DNA of 64,000 nt from Clostridium thermopalmarium DSM 5974 (GTDB lineage Bacteria > Bacillota > Clostridia > Clostridiales > Clostridiaceae). Below the pieces are notes generated by a model, which saw nothing but the letters and a program-made list of their open reading frames with translations, was not told where the DNA came from and made no database searches. Shown here one piece after another: positions 53,356 to 61,677 of the stretch. The stretch lies in assembly GCF_002995795.1 (NCBI RefSeq), contig NZ_PVXN01000012.1:1-64000 (forward strand), read 5' to 3'. The translations under genes and the position numbers were made by a program. Every line of letters starts with the position of its first letter. Positions within the stretch are counted from its first letter, which is position 1.

Positions 53356-54153
53356 ATGAAAAGTAGCTTAATATCAAAAAACAACTTTCAAAATAAATAT
53401 GGAGAAAATGAGCTGATTCAAAAAAGAAGGAAAAGAAAAAAAATAAAGAGATATATACTTTTAAGTATCCTGCTCATATCTATAAGTATTATATTATGTT
53501 TGAAATTGCCATATTTTAATATTAATACTATAGAGGTAGAAAATAATAGAAATATAACTTCTGATGAGATTATAAAGTTATCAAACATTGAAATAGGAAA
53601 AAATATTTTTTATATAAATCTGAAGCGTAGTAAGACAAATATAATGAAAAATTCGTATATATTGGACGTAAACATAAGAAGGCAGTTGCCTAATAAGATT
53701 AAAATTTATGTGGAAGAAAGAACAGCGGTTTTTTATATTAAAAAAGGTGAAAAATACCTTGTAGTAGATGATAGTGGGGTTATATTAGAAGAAAAACAAA
53801 CAATAAATGGAATGAAACTTATTAGACTTGATGGATTTGATAAAGATGACTACAAGGTTGGAGAAGTGATTAAAGCACAGGATACTAGAAAAATAAAAAT
53901 TATAACTGAAATAACTGAGCTTATTAAGAATTTGAAAGAAGGTATACCAGAACCATCTATAGTGGATTTAACAGATTTAACGGATATAAGAATATGTTAT
54001 GGTGACATGATAATTAAATTGGGGACAAGCGATAATATGGAAAAAAAATATAATATGGCTATAAATATTTTAATGTATAACAAATTGATAAATAAAAAAG
54101 GGTATATAGATGTAAGTTATAAAGGAGACCCAGTATTTTTTGTAGAAAGCTAG
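53356..54153 (+). CDS. ftsQ: cell division protein FtsQ/DivIB
   Basis: A 265-residue bitopic protein with a very basic cytoplasmic tail (QKRRKRKKIKR) and a membrane helix (about 31-52). A POTRA domain follows (about 57-125; FNINTIEVENNRNITSDEII). The extracellular beta domain holds RRQLPNKIKIYVEERTAVFY, a family hallmark. It recruits and regulates FtsL/DivIC and the septal synthase. Confidence 0.9.
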   Translation: MKSSLISKNNFQNKYGENELIQKRRKRKKIKRYILLSILLISISIILCLKLPYFNINTIEVENNRNITSDEIIKLSNIEIGKNIFYINLKRSKTNIMKNSYILDVNIRRQLPNKIKIYVEERTAVFYIKKGEKYLVVDDSGVILEEKQTINGMKLIRLDGFDKDDYKVGEVIKAQDTRKIKIITEITELIKNLKEGIPEPSIVDLTDLTDIRICYGDMIIKLGTSDNMEKKYNMAINILMYNKLINKKGYIDVSYKGDPVFFVES

Positions 54154-54164
54154 GAGGACCTTAT

Positions 54165-54881
54165 ATGAGTAAGTTACGTTCGCAAATATCTGTAGGTATT
54201 GTATGCGTACTTTTAGGATTTATGATAACCTATCAGTTAAAGTCAGTAATGAAGCAACAAAAGGAAACTGATGATAAAAGAAATGTAGCACAGATTACTA
54301 TAGAAATGGAGCAGTTAAAAAAGCAAAAACAAAGTTTAGAGGATAAAGTAAGTGAACTTCAGGCTCAGATTAAAAGCTATGAAGATGCGGCTTCTAACAA
54401 TGATGAGCTAACAAAAGAAATAGTGAAAAAGTTGGAAGATACGAGGATACTTACTGGAAGTGTGGCTGTAGAAGGAGAAGGTGCTATAATATATTTAACT
54501 CCTCAAAGTGAGTTTTTTGGAGGAACTATGGAAGGGCCAACTATTATAGATACAGATTTAATCAAGATTGTAAATGAATTAAATGCGGCAGATGCAGAAG
54601 CTATATCTATAAATGATATAAGAATTACATCTAGGACAGGTATAAGAAGTGCTGGTAATTATATTACAATAAATGATGAAAGAATTTCCCCGTATAGAAG
54701 AATTACTATTAAGGCCATAGGCAATAAAGCAAAGTTAAAGCAGGCCTTAGAGTTTCCAGAAGTTCTAGATGCAGGTTTCGATGGATATGAAGTAAAGTAT
54801 GAAATAGTAGATAAAGTGCAGATTAACAAGTATGATAAGAGTTTAAAATTAGAATATGCTAAACCTATAGAAGATAAATAG
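54165..54881 (+). CDS. DUF881 protein, first copy
   Basis: A 238-residue protein with an N-terminal membrane helix (about 8-25) and a coiled coil (about 40-80). The DUF881 domain follows, with VAVEGEGAIIYLTPQS, VNELNAADAEAISINDIRIT and FDGYEVKYEIVD. Two such genes flank sbp in many Firmicutes next to ftsQ or ftsZ. The function is unknown, but conservation suggests a division or sporulation role at the membrane. RBS AGGAGG. Confidence 0.85.
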   Translation: MSKLRSQISVGIVCVLLGFMITYQLKSVMKQQKETDDKRNVAQITIEMEQLKKQKQSLEDKVSELQAQIKSYEDAASNNDELTKEIVKKLEDTRILTGSVAVEGEGAIIYLTPQSEFFGGTMEGPTIIDTDLIKIVNELNAADAEAISINDIRITSRTGIRSAGNYITINDERISPYRRITIKAIGNKAKLKQALEFPEVLDAGFDGYEVKYEIVDKVQINKYDKSLKLEYAKPIEDK

Positions 54882-54891
54882 AGGTGTTTTT

Positions 54892-55233
54892 ATGATTATA
54901 TTAATTGGACTTATATTAGGTACTATAATAGGAATATTCTGGGATATAACTATTCCTTTAAAGTTCTCGCCATATATTTCTGTTGCGATTTTTGCATGCT
55001 TAGATTCAGTTTTTGGGGCTATTAAAGCATCCATAGATAAAAAGTTTAGAGCAGACATATTTATTTCTGGTTTTTTTGGTAATGCTGTTTTAGCTGCTGC
55101 TCTTACCTATTTAGGAGATAAACTAGGTATGCCAATATATTTGGCAGCTATAATAGTATTTGGAGAGAGAATATTTAATAATTTCTCTTTAGTGAGAAGA
55201 TTACTGCTAGAAAGGGCCAAGCCACATCAATGA
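54892..55233 (+). CDS. sbp: small basic protein Sbp (DUF1290)
   Basis: A 113-residue membrane protein with three helices. It matches the Sbp family in the opening GLILGTIIGIFWDITIPLKF, then YISVAIFACLDSVFGAIKAS and FGERIFNNFSLVRRLLL. The family has no known function and lies between DUF881 genes in Firmicutes division clusters, as here. Gaps to both neighbours are about 10 bases. Confidence 0.88.
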   Translation: MIILIGLILGTIIGIFWDITIPLKFSPYISVAIFACLDSVFGAIKASIDKKFRADIFISGFFGNAVLAAALTYLGDKLGMPIYLAAIIVFGERIFNNFSLVRRLLLERAKPHQ

Positions 55234-55242
55234 GGTGATTAA

Positions 55243-55977
55243 ATGAAGACTAATGAAGCTAATATATTTATTTTTATAGCTTCAATATTTATAGGAATAC
55301 TAATAGCGTCTAATATGAACTTTAGTGAAGTTAATAATAAGGTACTTCTAACACCAGCAGAATATCAAGAAGTATATGATTATAACAGAAAGCTCACTAG
55401 TGACATTAAAAATTTAAATGAGAAATATAATGATTATTATGCTAAACTTCAAGCCTATAAAGAAAATAAAAATAATAAGGACCATGTATTAGATGAAATG
55501 AAGAAAGAAATATATAATAATGAGATTATACTAGGAAATATAGATGTTGAAGGGGAAGGAATATTAATAAATTTAAGCGATGCTAGTGATGAATTTCAAG
55601 AAAATGTAGTAGATCCAAGTGATTATTCTACTAGAATAGTACATGATTCTGATATTGTTAATGTAATAAATGAATTAAAGATTGCAGGAGCAGAAGCTAT
55701 TTCACTTAATGGACAGAGAATAACTGATAGATCTAGTATATTATGTTGGGGAGTTTTTGTTGAATTGGATGGAATCAAGGTCCCTGGGCCTTTTAACATA
55801 AAAGCAATAGGAAATAAAGATAAGCTATATAGCTATATGGTAGCAGATGGTGGATATATATCTTTTCTAAAAATTAGAGGAATTAAAGTTGATATTAATA
55901 AGTATGATAAAATAAAAATTTTAGCTAGCGATAAAAGCTATGATTATAGTTTTATGAGGGAATTAAAAGAAAAATAA
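55243..55977 (+). CDS. DUF881 protein, second copy
   Basis: A 244-residue paralogue of the product at 54165. It has an N-terminal membrane helix (about 7-22), a coiled coil (about 45-80) and then a DUF881 domain (GNIDVEGEGILINLSDASDE, VINELKIAGAEAISLNGQRI). The two copies share the order and the conserved AEAIS(I/L)N core, so they arose by duplication and may form a complex. RBS GAGGTGA. Confidence 0.85.
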   Translation: MKTNEANIFIFIASIFIGILIASNMNFSEVNNKVLLTPAEYQEVYDYNRKLTSDIKNLNEKYNDYYAKLQAYKENKNNKDHVLDEMKKEIYNNEIILGNIDVEGEGILINLSDASDEFQENVVDPSDYSTRIVHDSDIVNVINELKIAGAEAISLNGQRITDRSSILCWGVFVELDGIKVPGPFNIKAIGNKDKLYSYMVADGGYISFLKIRGIKVDINKYDKIKILASDKSYDYSFMRELKEK

Positions 55978-55997
55978 CTTACAAGGAGACGATAAAA

Positions 55998-56663
55998 GTG
56001 TCAATAGAAGAAAGGGTTAATAATATTATTAATGAAATTCCGGAAAATGTTACCTTAGTTGCTGTTTCAAAGACTAGAAGTTTAGATGAAATGGAGGAAG
56101 CTTACAATGCTGGAATAAGAGACTTTGGTGAAAATAAAGTACAAGAACTTATAGAAAAAGAAGAAAAGTTCCATAAGGATGTAAAATGGCATTTAATTGG
56201 ACATTTACAAACAAACAAAGTAAAGTATATTGTAGATAAGGTTTACTTAATACATTCATTAGATAGTATTAAATTATTAGATGAAATAGAAAAAAGATAT
56301 TCTCAAAAGGGAAAGATAGCTAATGCTCTAATTCAGATAAACATAGGAAGAGATCCTAATAAAACCGGGATTTTATTAGAAGAATTGGATGATCTTATTG
56401 AAGCTTGTGAAAAGTGTAATAATGTTAAAATAAGAGGTCTTATGACTGTGCTTCCTAAAGAAAGCGAGGAAAAATGCAGAAAGTATTTTAATAATATGAA
56501 AAAACTATATGATTTATTGTCAAAAAAGAGTTATAATAATATAACAATGGAATATCTTTCTATGGGTATGACTGGAGACTACAAAATAGCTATTGAAGAA
56601 GGTGCCAATATTATTAGAATTGGCGAAGGAATATTTGGTAAAAGAATATATAATAATATTTAG
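55998..56663 (+). CDS. PLP homeostasis protein YggS/YlmE family
   Basis: A 221-residue PLP-binding TIM-barrel protein that starts at GTG with AAGGAGA upstream. The cofactor lysine is Lys25 in LVAVSKTR. The family regions [25 protein letters not shown] and [20 protein letters not shown] are present. It balances vitamin B6 and amino-acid pools and is conserved just upstream of sepF in Firmicutes and Actinobacteria. Confidence 0.95.
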   Translation: MSIEERVNNIINEIPENVTLVAVSKTRSLDEMEEAYNAGIRDFGENKVQELIEKEEKFHKDVKWHLIGHLQTNKVKYIVDKVYLIHSLDSIKLLDEIEKRYSQKGKIANALIQINIGRDPNKTGILLEELDDLIEACEKCNNVKIRGLMTVLPKESEEKCRKYFNNMKKLYDLLSKKSYNNITMEYLSMGMTGDYKIAIEEGANIIRIGEGIFGKRIYNNI

Positions 56664-56674
56664 GAGGGTATAAA

Positions 56675-57136
56675 ATGGCAGGTAAGATGATTAACAAAGT
56701 TATGGGCTTTTTAGGTTTAGAAGAAGAAGTAGAAGAAATAGAAGAAATAGAAAACGAAGATATAGAACAAGAAGAACAAATAGATAATGTATTCAATGTA
56801 GCTGCTTCAAGAAAATCTAAAAATGGTAAAGTAGTAAGTATTCACACTACAGCTAGTGCAAAAATATTAATAGTTAAGCCTACTGATTATGATGAAGCAA
56901 TAGAGATATGTGATAATTTAAAAAATAGGAAAATAATAGTGGTAAATATGACTAAACTTGAAGGAAAAATAGCTCAGAGATTGTTAGATTTTATGGGAGG
57001 AGCCAGCTATGCTCTAGGCGGTTCATTAGAAGAAGTTGAAAAGGGAGTGTATATTATTTCTCCATCTAATGTGGAAATCTCTAATGAGTTAAAAAATGAA
57101 TTATCAAGTAAAGGAATATTAAGTTGGACTAAATAA
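56675..57136 (+). CDS. sepF: cell division protein SepF
   Basis: A 153-residue protein that bundles FtsZ and tethers it to the membrane. The N-terminal amphipathic helix ([15 protein letters not shown]) is followed by a long acidic linker. The SepF domain spans about 62-145 ([50 protein letters not shown]). ftsZ itself is not in the window. RBS AGGAGGG. Confidence 0.95.
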   Translation: MAGKMINKVMGFLGLEEEVEEIEEIENEDIEQEEQIDNVFNVAASRKSKNGKVVSIHTTASAKILIVKPTDYDEAIEICDNLKNRKIIVVNMTKLEGKIAQRLLDFMGGASYALGGSLEEVEKGVYIISPSNVEISNELKNELSSKGILSWTK

Positions 57137-57150
57137 TATTGGAGGACAAA

Positions 57151-57417
57151 ATGATATTATTACAAAAGGCTTTTAGTTTGTTATTTTCCATAATAGAATT
57201 ATTAATAATGATTGATGTAATTCTATCATGGATATATATAAAAGATAATTCTTTTACAAGATTGATACATATTTTTACAGAACCTTTTTTGTCTCCAGGA
57301 AGGAAAATACAAGATAGATTAATGCCAGGACTTCCAGTTGATTTATCTCCTATAATGGGATTGTTTATATTATGGATAATCGAATCTATAGTTAACACAT
57401 TACTAGGAATTTTTTAA
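57151..57417 (+). CDS. ylmG: YggT family membrane protein YlmG
   Basis: ATG 57151 is used, with TTGGAGG 6 bases upstream; an in-frame TTG at 57139 precedes this RBS. The 88-residue protein has two membrane helices (about 5-27 and 62-84). The family signature is in FTEPFLSPGRKIQDRLMP with DLSPIMGLFIL. It lies between sepF and ylmH, as in Bacillus; the exact function is unknown. Confidence 0.9.
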   Translation: MILLQKAFSLLFSIIELLIMIDVILSWIYIKDNSFTRLIHIFTEPFLSPGRKIQDRLMPGLPVDLSPIMGLFILWIIESIVNTLLGIF

Positions 57418-57418
57418 A

Positions 57419-58201
57419 ATGAATAAGAAAGAATTTTTAAGAAAAATAAATTATGAAGATAAGGTGATTTTATCAAATATATACGATAAAATTTCCCTTC
57501 ATGAGAAAATAGGAAGACCTGTGTATACAAATGAATTCTATCCACCTGTTATTTGGAAGAGTTTGCTTAAGATTAGTGTGGAATTGAACTGCAAAATTTG
57601 TACTTATGGTGTTTTTGATGAAAGTGATAGAAGGCTTATATCTATAATGTCAAAAGATGAAAATGATACTATATATGATTATCCAGTGGAATTATTAAAA
57701 ATAAAAAATAAATCTAATTTTTCTCGATTAAAACACAGTGATTTTTTAGGTGCTTTAGTAGGTCAGGGCATAAAAAGAGAAAAGTTTGGGGATTTAATAT
57801 TGGAAGAGCAAACTTGCTATGTTCCAGTATGTAGCGATATTTCAAAATTTATAAAGGAAAACTTAGTTAAGATAGGTAAAAATCCTTGTGAAATTGAAAC
57901 TATAGATATAGAAAATACTAAAGTTCCTGAATATAAATTCGAAAAAAGCAACATAGTGGTTACATCTATGAGAATTGATGCTGTAGTTGCAGGAATATGT
58001 GGTATTTCTAGAAATGTTTCAGCAGATATGATTAAAAAAGGGTTAATTTTACTCGATTATGAAAAGATTGTAGAGAAAGATGTAAATTTAGATATTGGCT
58101 CTATTATAACTGTTAGAGGATATGGAAAATTTAAAATTCATGAGATTATTGGTAAAACCCAAAAGGGTAAAGAAAAACTAGTTATAAAAAAATACATATA
58201 A
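57419..58201 (+). CDS. ylmH: S4-domain RNA-binding protein YlmH
   Basis: A 260-residue protein. The N-terminal region of about 75 residues and the central domain (RLKHSDFLGALVGQGIKREK FGD-type segment) are family-specific. The S4 RNA-binding domain is at the C-terminus (about 183-245; MRIDAVVAGICGISRNVSAD, IITVRGYGKFKI). It binds ribosomal RNA and has been linked to rescue of stalled ribosomes in Bacillus subtilis. It begins one base after ylmG. Confidence 0.92.
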   Translation: MNKKEFLRKINYEDKVILSNIYDKISLHEKIGRPVYTNEFYPPVIWKSLLKISVELNCKICTYGVFDESDRRLISIMSKDENDTIYDYPVELLKIKNKSNFSRLKHSDFLGALVGQGIKREKFGDLILEEQTCYVPVCSDISKFIKENLVKIGKNPCEIETIDIENTKVPEYKFEKSNIVVTSMRIDAVVAGICGISRNVSADMIKKGLILLDYEKIVEKDVNLDIGSIITVRGYGKFKIHEIIGKTQKGKEKLVIKKYI

Positions 58202-58217
58202 GTATGGGGTGGATAAC

Positions 58218-58811
58218 GTGGTAATTACATCAATGGATATTAATAATAAGGAGTTTAAGAAATCTCTTAGAGGCTATGATTGTGATGAAGTAGATGAATT
58301 TTTAGATAAAATTTCTGAAGATTATGAGATTATCTATAAAGAAAATTCATCTCTTAAAGAAAAAATAGAAATACTAGAAGAAAGATTGAAACACTATGTC
58401 CAGATAGAGGAGAATATTCAGAAAACTTTGTTATTAGCTCAAAACGCTGCAGAGCAAGCTAAAACTGCTGCTCAAAGTGAATCTGAATTGATAATTAGAC
58501 AAGCAAATGAAACAGCTCAAAAAATAATAGATAAGGCTCACAATGATGTTATAAAGATACATGATAATTACGAAACTTTAAAGCAAGAGTTTTTAAAATT
58601 TAGAGCACAATTTAAGGGATTTATGAAGGCACAATTAGATACATTTAATAGCTTGGAAAAAGAACTTATGAAAAATTATAATGTTGGAAGTGCGGTTGAT
58701 GTTTCAGAAGTTGTTAAACCTAAAGAAATAGAAAATGAATCTTTAGAGGAAAAGGAGCAAGTTGATGACGATTTAGATTCTATAAAAAGTTTTTTTGTAA
58801 AAGAGAATTAA
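58218..58811 (+). CDS. divIVA: cell division initiation protein DivIVA
   Basis: GTG 58218 is preferred, with GGGGTGG about 5 bases upstream; the in-frame GTG at 58209 overlaps this RBS. The 197-residue protein opens with the membrane-curvature-sensing segment SMDINNKEFKKSLRGYDCDE, then VDEFLDKISEDYE. A long coiled coil follows (about 30-155), with an acidic C-terminal tail. It gathers at poles and septa. It is the last gene of the ylm group; a terminator begins at its stop codon. Confidence 0.93.
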   Translation: MVITSMDINNKEFKKSLRGYDCDEVDEFLDKISEDYEIIYKENSSLKEKIEILEERLKHYVQIEENIQKTLLLAQNAAEQAKTAAQSESELIIRQANETAQKIIDKAHNDVIKIHDNYETLKQEFLKFRAQFKGFMKAQLDTFNSLEKELMKNYNVGSAVDVSEVVKPKEIENESLEEKEQVDDDLDSIKSFFVKEN

Positions 58812-58841
58812 AAGTCTCATATTGAGGCTTTTTATTTTTAG
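58810..58841 (+). terminator. terminator of the division cluster
   Basis: AAAAGTCTCA (58810-58819) pairs with TGAGGCTTTT (58823-58832), with one G-T pair, followed by TATTTTTA. The stem starts within the divIVA stop codon. Confidence 0.8.
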
Positions 58842-58856
58842 TTAAAAAGGGCATTG

Positions 58857-58885
58857 TTGACAATAAAAATGTATTACTGTATTCT
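58857..58885 (+). promoter_or_regulatory. sigma-A promoter of mtnN-aroF
   Basis: A perfect TTGACA (58857-58862), 17 bases, TATTCT (58880-58885). It is about 37 bases before the mtnN start. Confidence 0.75.
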
Positions 58886-58922
58886 ATTATAAGCATATAT
58901 ACATTAAAGAAGGAGAGATATT

Positions 58923-59615
58923 ATGATTATTGGAATTATTGGTGCTATGGATGAAGAAATTGAAATATTATTAAAAAATATTGAACTTATAAAGAAAGAT
59001 AAAAAGGCAAGTATGGAATTTAATTTAGGAAAACTTTGGGGAAAAGACGTTGTTGTAGTAAGAAGTGGCATAGGCAAAGTGAATGCAGCAGTTTGTACTC
59101 AAATTTTGATAGATAATTACAAAGTAGATAAAATTATTAACGTAGGAGTTGCTGGAGGCATAGGCAAAGAAATAATGCCTGGAGATGTAGTTATAGGTGA
59201 TAGTTTAATTCAACATGATGTGGATACATCAATATTTGGAGATAAGCTTGGACAGATACCTAGATTAGGAACTTATGATTTTAAATCTGATTCGGATTTA
59301 GTTAGATTAGCAAAAAAGGTTTGCGAAAATTATACAGAACATAAAAGTTTTATTGGAAGAATAGTTTCAGGAGATCAATTTATAGCAAGTGTTGAGAAAA
59401 TTAGATGGTTAAATGAAAAATTTAATGCTATTGCATGTGAGATGGAAGGTGCAAGTATAGCACAAGTATGCTATTTAAATTCAATTCCTTTCGTAATAAT
59501 AAGATCTATTTCGGATAATGCTAATAATGGAGCTCATATAGATTATGAAAGATTTGTTCCAATTGGTGTAAAAAATTCCACTAATATATTAAAAGGTATG
59601 TTGCAAGCTATGTAG
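58923..59615 (+). CDS. mtnN: 5'-methylthioadenosine/S-adenosylhomocysteine nucleosidase
   Basis: A 230-residue enzyme that removes adenine from MTA and SAH, clearing SAM by-products and feeding methionine and AI-2 pathways. The N-terminal IIGIIGAMDEEIEIL holds the catalytic Glu12. The signatures VGVAGGIG, CEMEGASIAQVCYLNSIPF and RSISDNANN (catalytic Asp) are intact. aroF follows after 10 bases. Confidence 0.96.
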   Translation: MIIGIIGAMDEEIEILLKNIELIKKDKKASMEFNLGKLWGKDVVVVRSGIGKVNAAVCTQILIDNYKVDKIINVGVAGGIGKEIMPGDVVIGDSLIQHDVDTSIFGDKLGQIPRLGTYDFKSDSDLVRLAKKVCENYTEHKSFIGRIVSGDQFIASVEKIRWLNEKFNAIACEMEGASIAQVCYLNSIPFVIIRSISDNANNGAHIDYERFVPIGVKNSTNILKGMLQAM

Positions 59616-59625
59616 GTGATAATAA

Positions 59626-60429
59626 ATGGATAAATTACTTGTTGAAAAAACAAATGAAAACTTATCTAGGGTGCAAGTAAAAGATGTAGTTATTGGAGGA
59701 CAGAAAAAGGTTATAATTTCTGGACCATGTGCAGTAGAGGACTATGATATTATGCTTTCTATTGGTAAGAAGTTAAAATCTTTAGGAGTAGATATACTAA
59801 GAGGAGGAGCATTTAAACCTAGGACATCCCCCTATAGTTTTCAAGGATTAAAAGATGAAGGGCTTAAAATATTGAAAAAGGTTGGAAAAGAAATAGGATT
59901 ACCTGTGGTTAGCGAGATAATGGACACTAGAGATGTGGAGAAAGCTGTAGATTATATAGATATGATTCAGATTGGTTCGAGAAATATGTATAATTATAGT
60001 CTACTAAAGGAAGTTGGAAAAACAAAAATTCCCATTCTTCTTAAAAGAGGTATGAGTGCAACTATACAGGAATGGCTTTATGCAGCAGAATATATTATGG
60101 CAGAAGGTAATTATAATGTAGTGTTATGCGAAAGAGGTATACGTACTTTTGAAAATTATACAAGAAACACACTAGATTTAAATGCAGTTGCTGTAATAAA
60201 GGAAAAATATAAATTACCTATAGTTGTAGATCCAAGCCATGGTACAGGGATAAGAGAATTGGTTCCAAGAATGTCAATGGCAGCTATAGCTGTTGGCGCA
60301 GATGGATTAGAAATTGAAAGTCATATAGTGCCTAATGAAGCAATGTCAGATTCTTCACAGACTATTTCTATGGAAACACTAAAGAATATAATTGAAAATG
60401 TAAAAAAAATTAATATAGATTTTAGCTAG
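59626..60429 (+). CDS. aroF: 3-deoxy-7-phosphoheptulonate (DAHP) synthase, beta type
   Basis: A 267-residue TIM-barrel enzyme that starts the shikimate pathway from PEP and erythrose 4-phosphate. The motifs ISGPCAVEDYD, RGGAFKPRTSPYSFQGL, LLKRGMSATIQEWLYAAEYI and VVDPSHGTGIRELV identify the short, KDO8P-synthase-like class. The N-terminal ferredoxin-like regulatory domain found in longer members (about 335 residues) is absent, so feedback control by that domain is not expected. RBS AGGTGAT. No other aromatic gene is nearby. Confidence 0.92.
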   Translation: MDKLLVEKTNENLSRVQVKDVVIGGQKKVIISGPCAVEDYDIMLSIGKKLKSLGVDILRGGAFKPRTSPYSFQGLKDEGLKILKKVGKEIGLPVVSEIMDTRDVEKAVDYIDMIQIGSRNMYNYSLLKEVGKTKIPILLKRGMSATIQEWLYAAEYIMAEGNYNVVLCERGIRTFENYTRNTLDLNAVAVIKEKYKLPIVVDPSHGTGIRELVPRMSMAAIAVGADGLEIESHIVPNEAMSDSSQTISMETLKNIIENVKKINIDFS

Positions 60430-60460
60430 TGTAATAAAATAAATTTCTTTGAAAAAAATA

Positions 60461-60500
60461 AATAACAGATTCCAATTATTATTTTAAAGGGGCTGTTATT
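60461..60500 (+). promoter_or_regulatory. hairpin enclosing the yteA ribosome binding site
   Basis: AATAACAG (60461-60468) pairs exactly with CTGTTATT (60493-60500), which abuts the ATG at 60501. The RBS AAAGGGG lies in the loop just before the right arm. The stem could hinder initiation on the leader RNA. Confidence 0.45.
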
Positions 60501-61118
60501 ATGGATAAGGCTAAAATGGAACATTTTAAAAAGAGATTATTAGATGAAAAGTCAAGAGTGCTTAGTCTTATAGAAAAAATAGAGGAATTTGAAAACATAA
60601 AGTCTGATAATGAATTATCATCAGAATTATCTCTTTATGACAATCATCCAGCAGATACTGGTCAACAATTTTATGATAAAGCTAAAGGTGTCGCTCTTCA
60701 TAAAAACGAAATTGAAATATTAAACTCTATAGATGATGCTTTAAAAGCCATAGATATGGGCACATATGGGCAATGTAAAGCTTGTGGAAGGGAGATTTCA
60801 GAAGAAAGATTAGAGTTTATTCCATATACTCAGTACTGTATTAAATGTAAAAAGGCTCAATATGAATCCATGCCTTCAGAAAATCATAATAGACCACCAG
60901 AAGAGGAAGTAATAGAAGAAGCTTTTGGGTATGGATATAATGATGGCTCAGATGCAATTGGATTTGACGCTGAGGATAGCTATCAAAGCGTTGATAAATT
61001 TAATAGGATGGAAAATGTATATGACTATGGACATTATGGTGAAGATGATGAAATAGGATATGTGGAAGATGTAGAAAAGATAAGTAATGAACAATATAAA
61101 AATCAACTACCAGATTAA
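60501..61118 (+). CDS. yteA: TraR/DksA zinc-finger protein, YteA sporulation family
   Basis: A 205-residue protein with an N-terminal coiled coil (about 1-85). The DNHPADTGQQFYDKAKGVAL segment is typical of YteA. A four-cysteine zinc finger follows (Cys92, Cys95, Cys113, Cys116; YGQCKACGREIS and YCIKCKK). The acidic C-terminal extension, EEVIEEAFGYGYNDGSDAIG, is also family-specific. YteA proteins are annotated as sporulation-associated; the precise role is unknown. Confidence 0.9.
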   Translation: MDKAKMEHFKKRLLDEKSRVLSLIEKIEEFENIKSDNELSSELSLYDNHPADTGQQFYDKAKGVALHKNEIEILNSIDDALKAIDMGTYGQCKACGREISEERLEFIPYTQYCIKCKKAQYESMPSENHNRPPEEEVIEEAFGYGYNDGSDAIGFDAEDSYQSVDKFNRMENVYDYGHYGEDDEIGYVEDVEKISNEQYKNQLPD

Positions 61119-61136
61119 ATAATTTGATGAAGTAAT

Positions 61137-61201
61137 TTACAGCTTATACTTGATATTATAAAATACTTAATATTGTAATCTTTATTATGTATAAGCTGTA
61201 A
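61137..61201. repeat. inverted repeat between yteA and lspA
   Basis: TTACAGCTTATAC (61137-61149) and GTATAAGCTGTAA (61189-61201) are perfect 13-base complements separated by 39 bases of AT-rich sequence. It may be a weak leader structure or a small non-coding repeat. No T-run or clear promoter accompanies it. Confidence 0.55.
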
Positions 61202-61230
61202 GTTATAATTTATCTATAGGGGGGGATATT

Positions 61231-61677
61231 TTGGAGATTGCAATTATTATAATTGGAGTATTAATAGACAGAATTACTAAAGTATGGGCCTTAAAGACTA
61301 TAAGATCAGGAAATGATATAGTAATTATAAAAGACTTTTTTTCCATTCAATATTTAGAAAATAGAGGAGCTGCTTTTGGAATATTTCAAGGAAAGACTTT
61401 ATTATTATCAATAGTAACTTTAATAGTAATTTTGGCAATGATATATTACTTAATAAAGTATAGGGAAATCTATAAATTGACTAGAATTAGTTTAGCTCTT
61501 ATAATAGGAGGAGCTTTAGGAAATCTGTATGATAGAATCATATATAAATATGTAGTAGATTTTATAATGCTACATTATAAAGATATATATTATTTTCCTA
61601 CTTTTAATATAGCAGATATATTAGTAGTTGTGGGAACTATAGCATTAGCAATTTCAATATTAAGGGAAGGTAAGTAA
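61231..61677 (+). CDS. lspA: lipoprotein signal peptidase LspA
   Basis: A 148-residue membrane aspartyl protease that removes lipoprotein signal peptides. The start is TTG, with GGGGGGAT upstream. Four helices are present. The family motifs are DRITKVWAL, ENRGAAFGIFQ, GGALGNLYDRI (catalytic Asp) and FNIADILVVVG (second catalytic Asp). The stop overlaps the start of the pseudouridine synthase by one base. Confidence 0.96.
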   Translation: MEIAIIIIGVLIDRITKVWALKTIRSGNDIVIIKDFFSIQYLENRGAAFGIFQGKTLLLSIVTLIVILAMIYYLIKYREIYKLTRISLALIIGGALGNLYDRIIYKYVVDFIMLHYKDIYYFPTFNIADILVVVGTIALAISILREGK

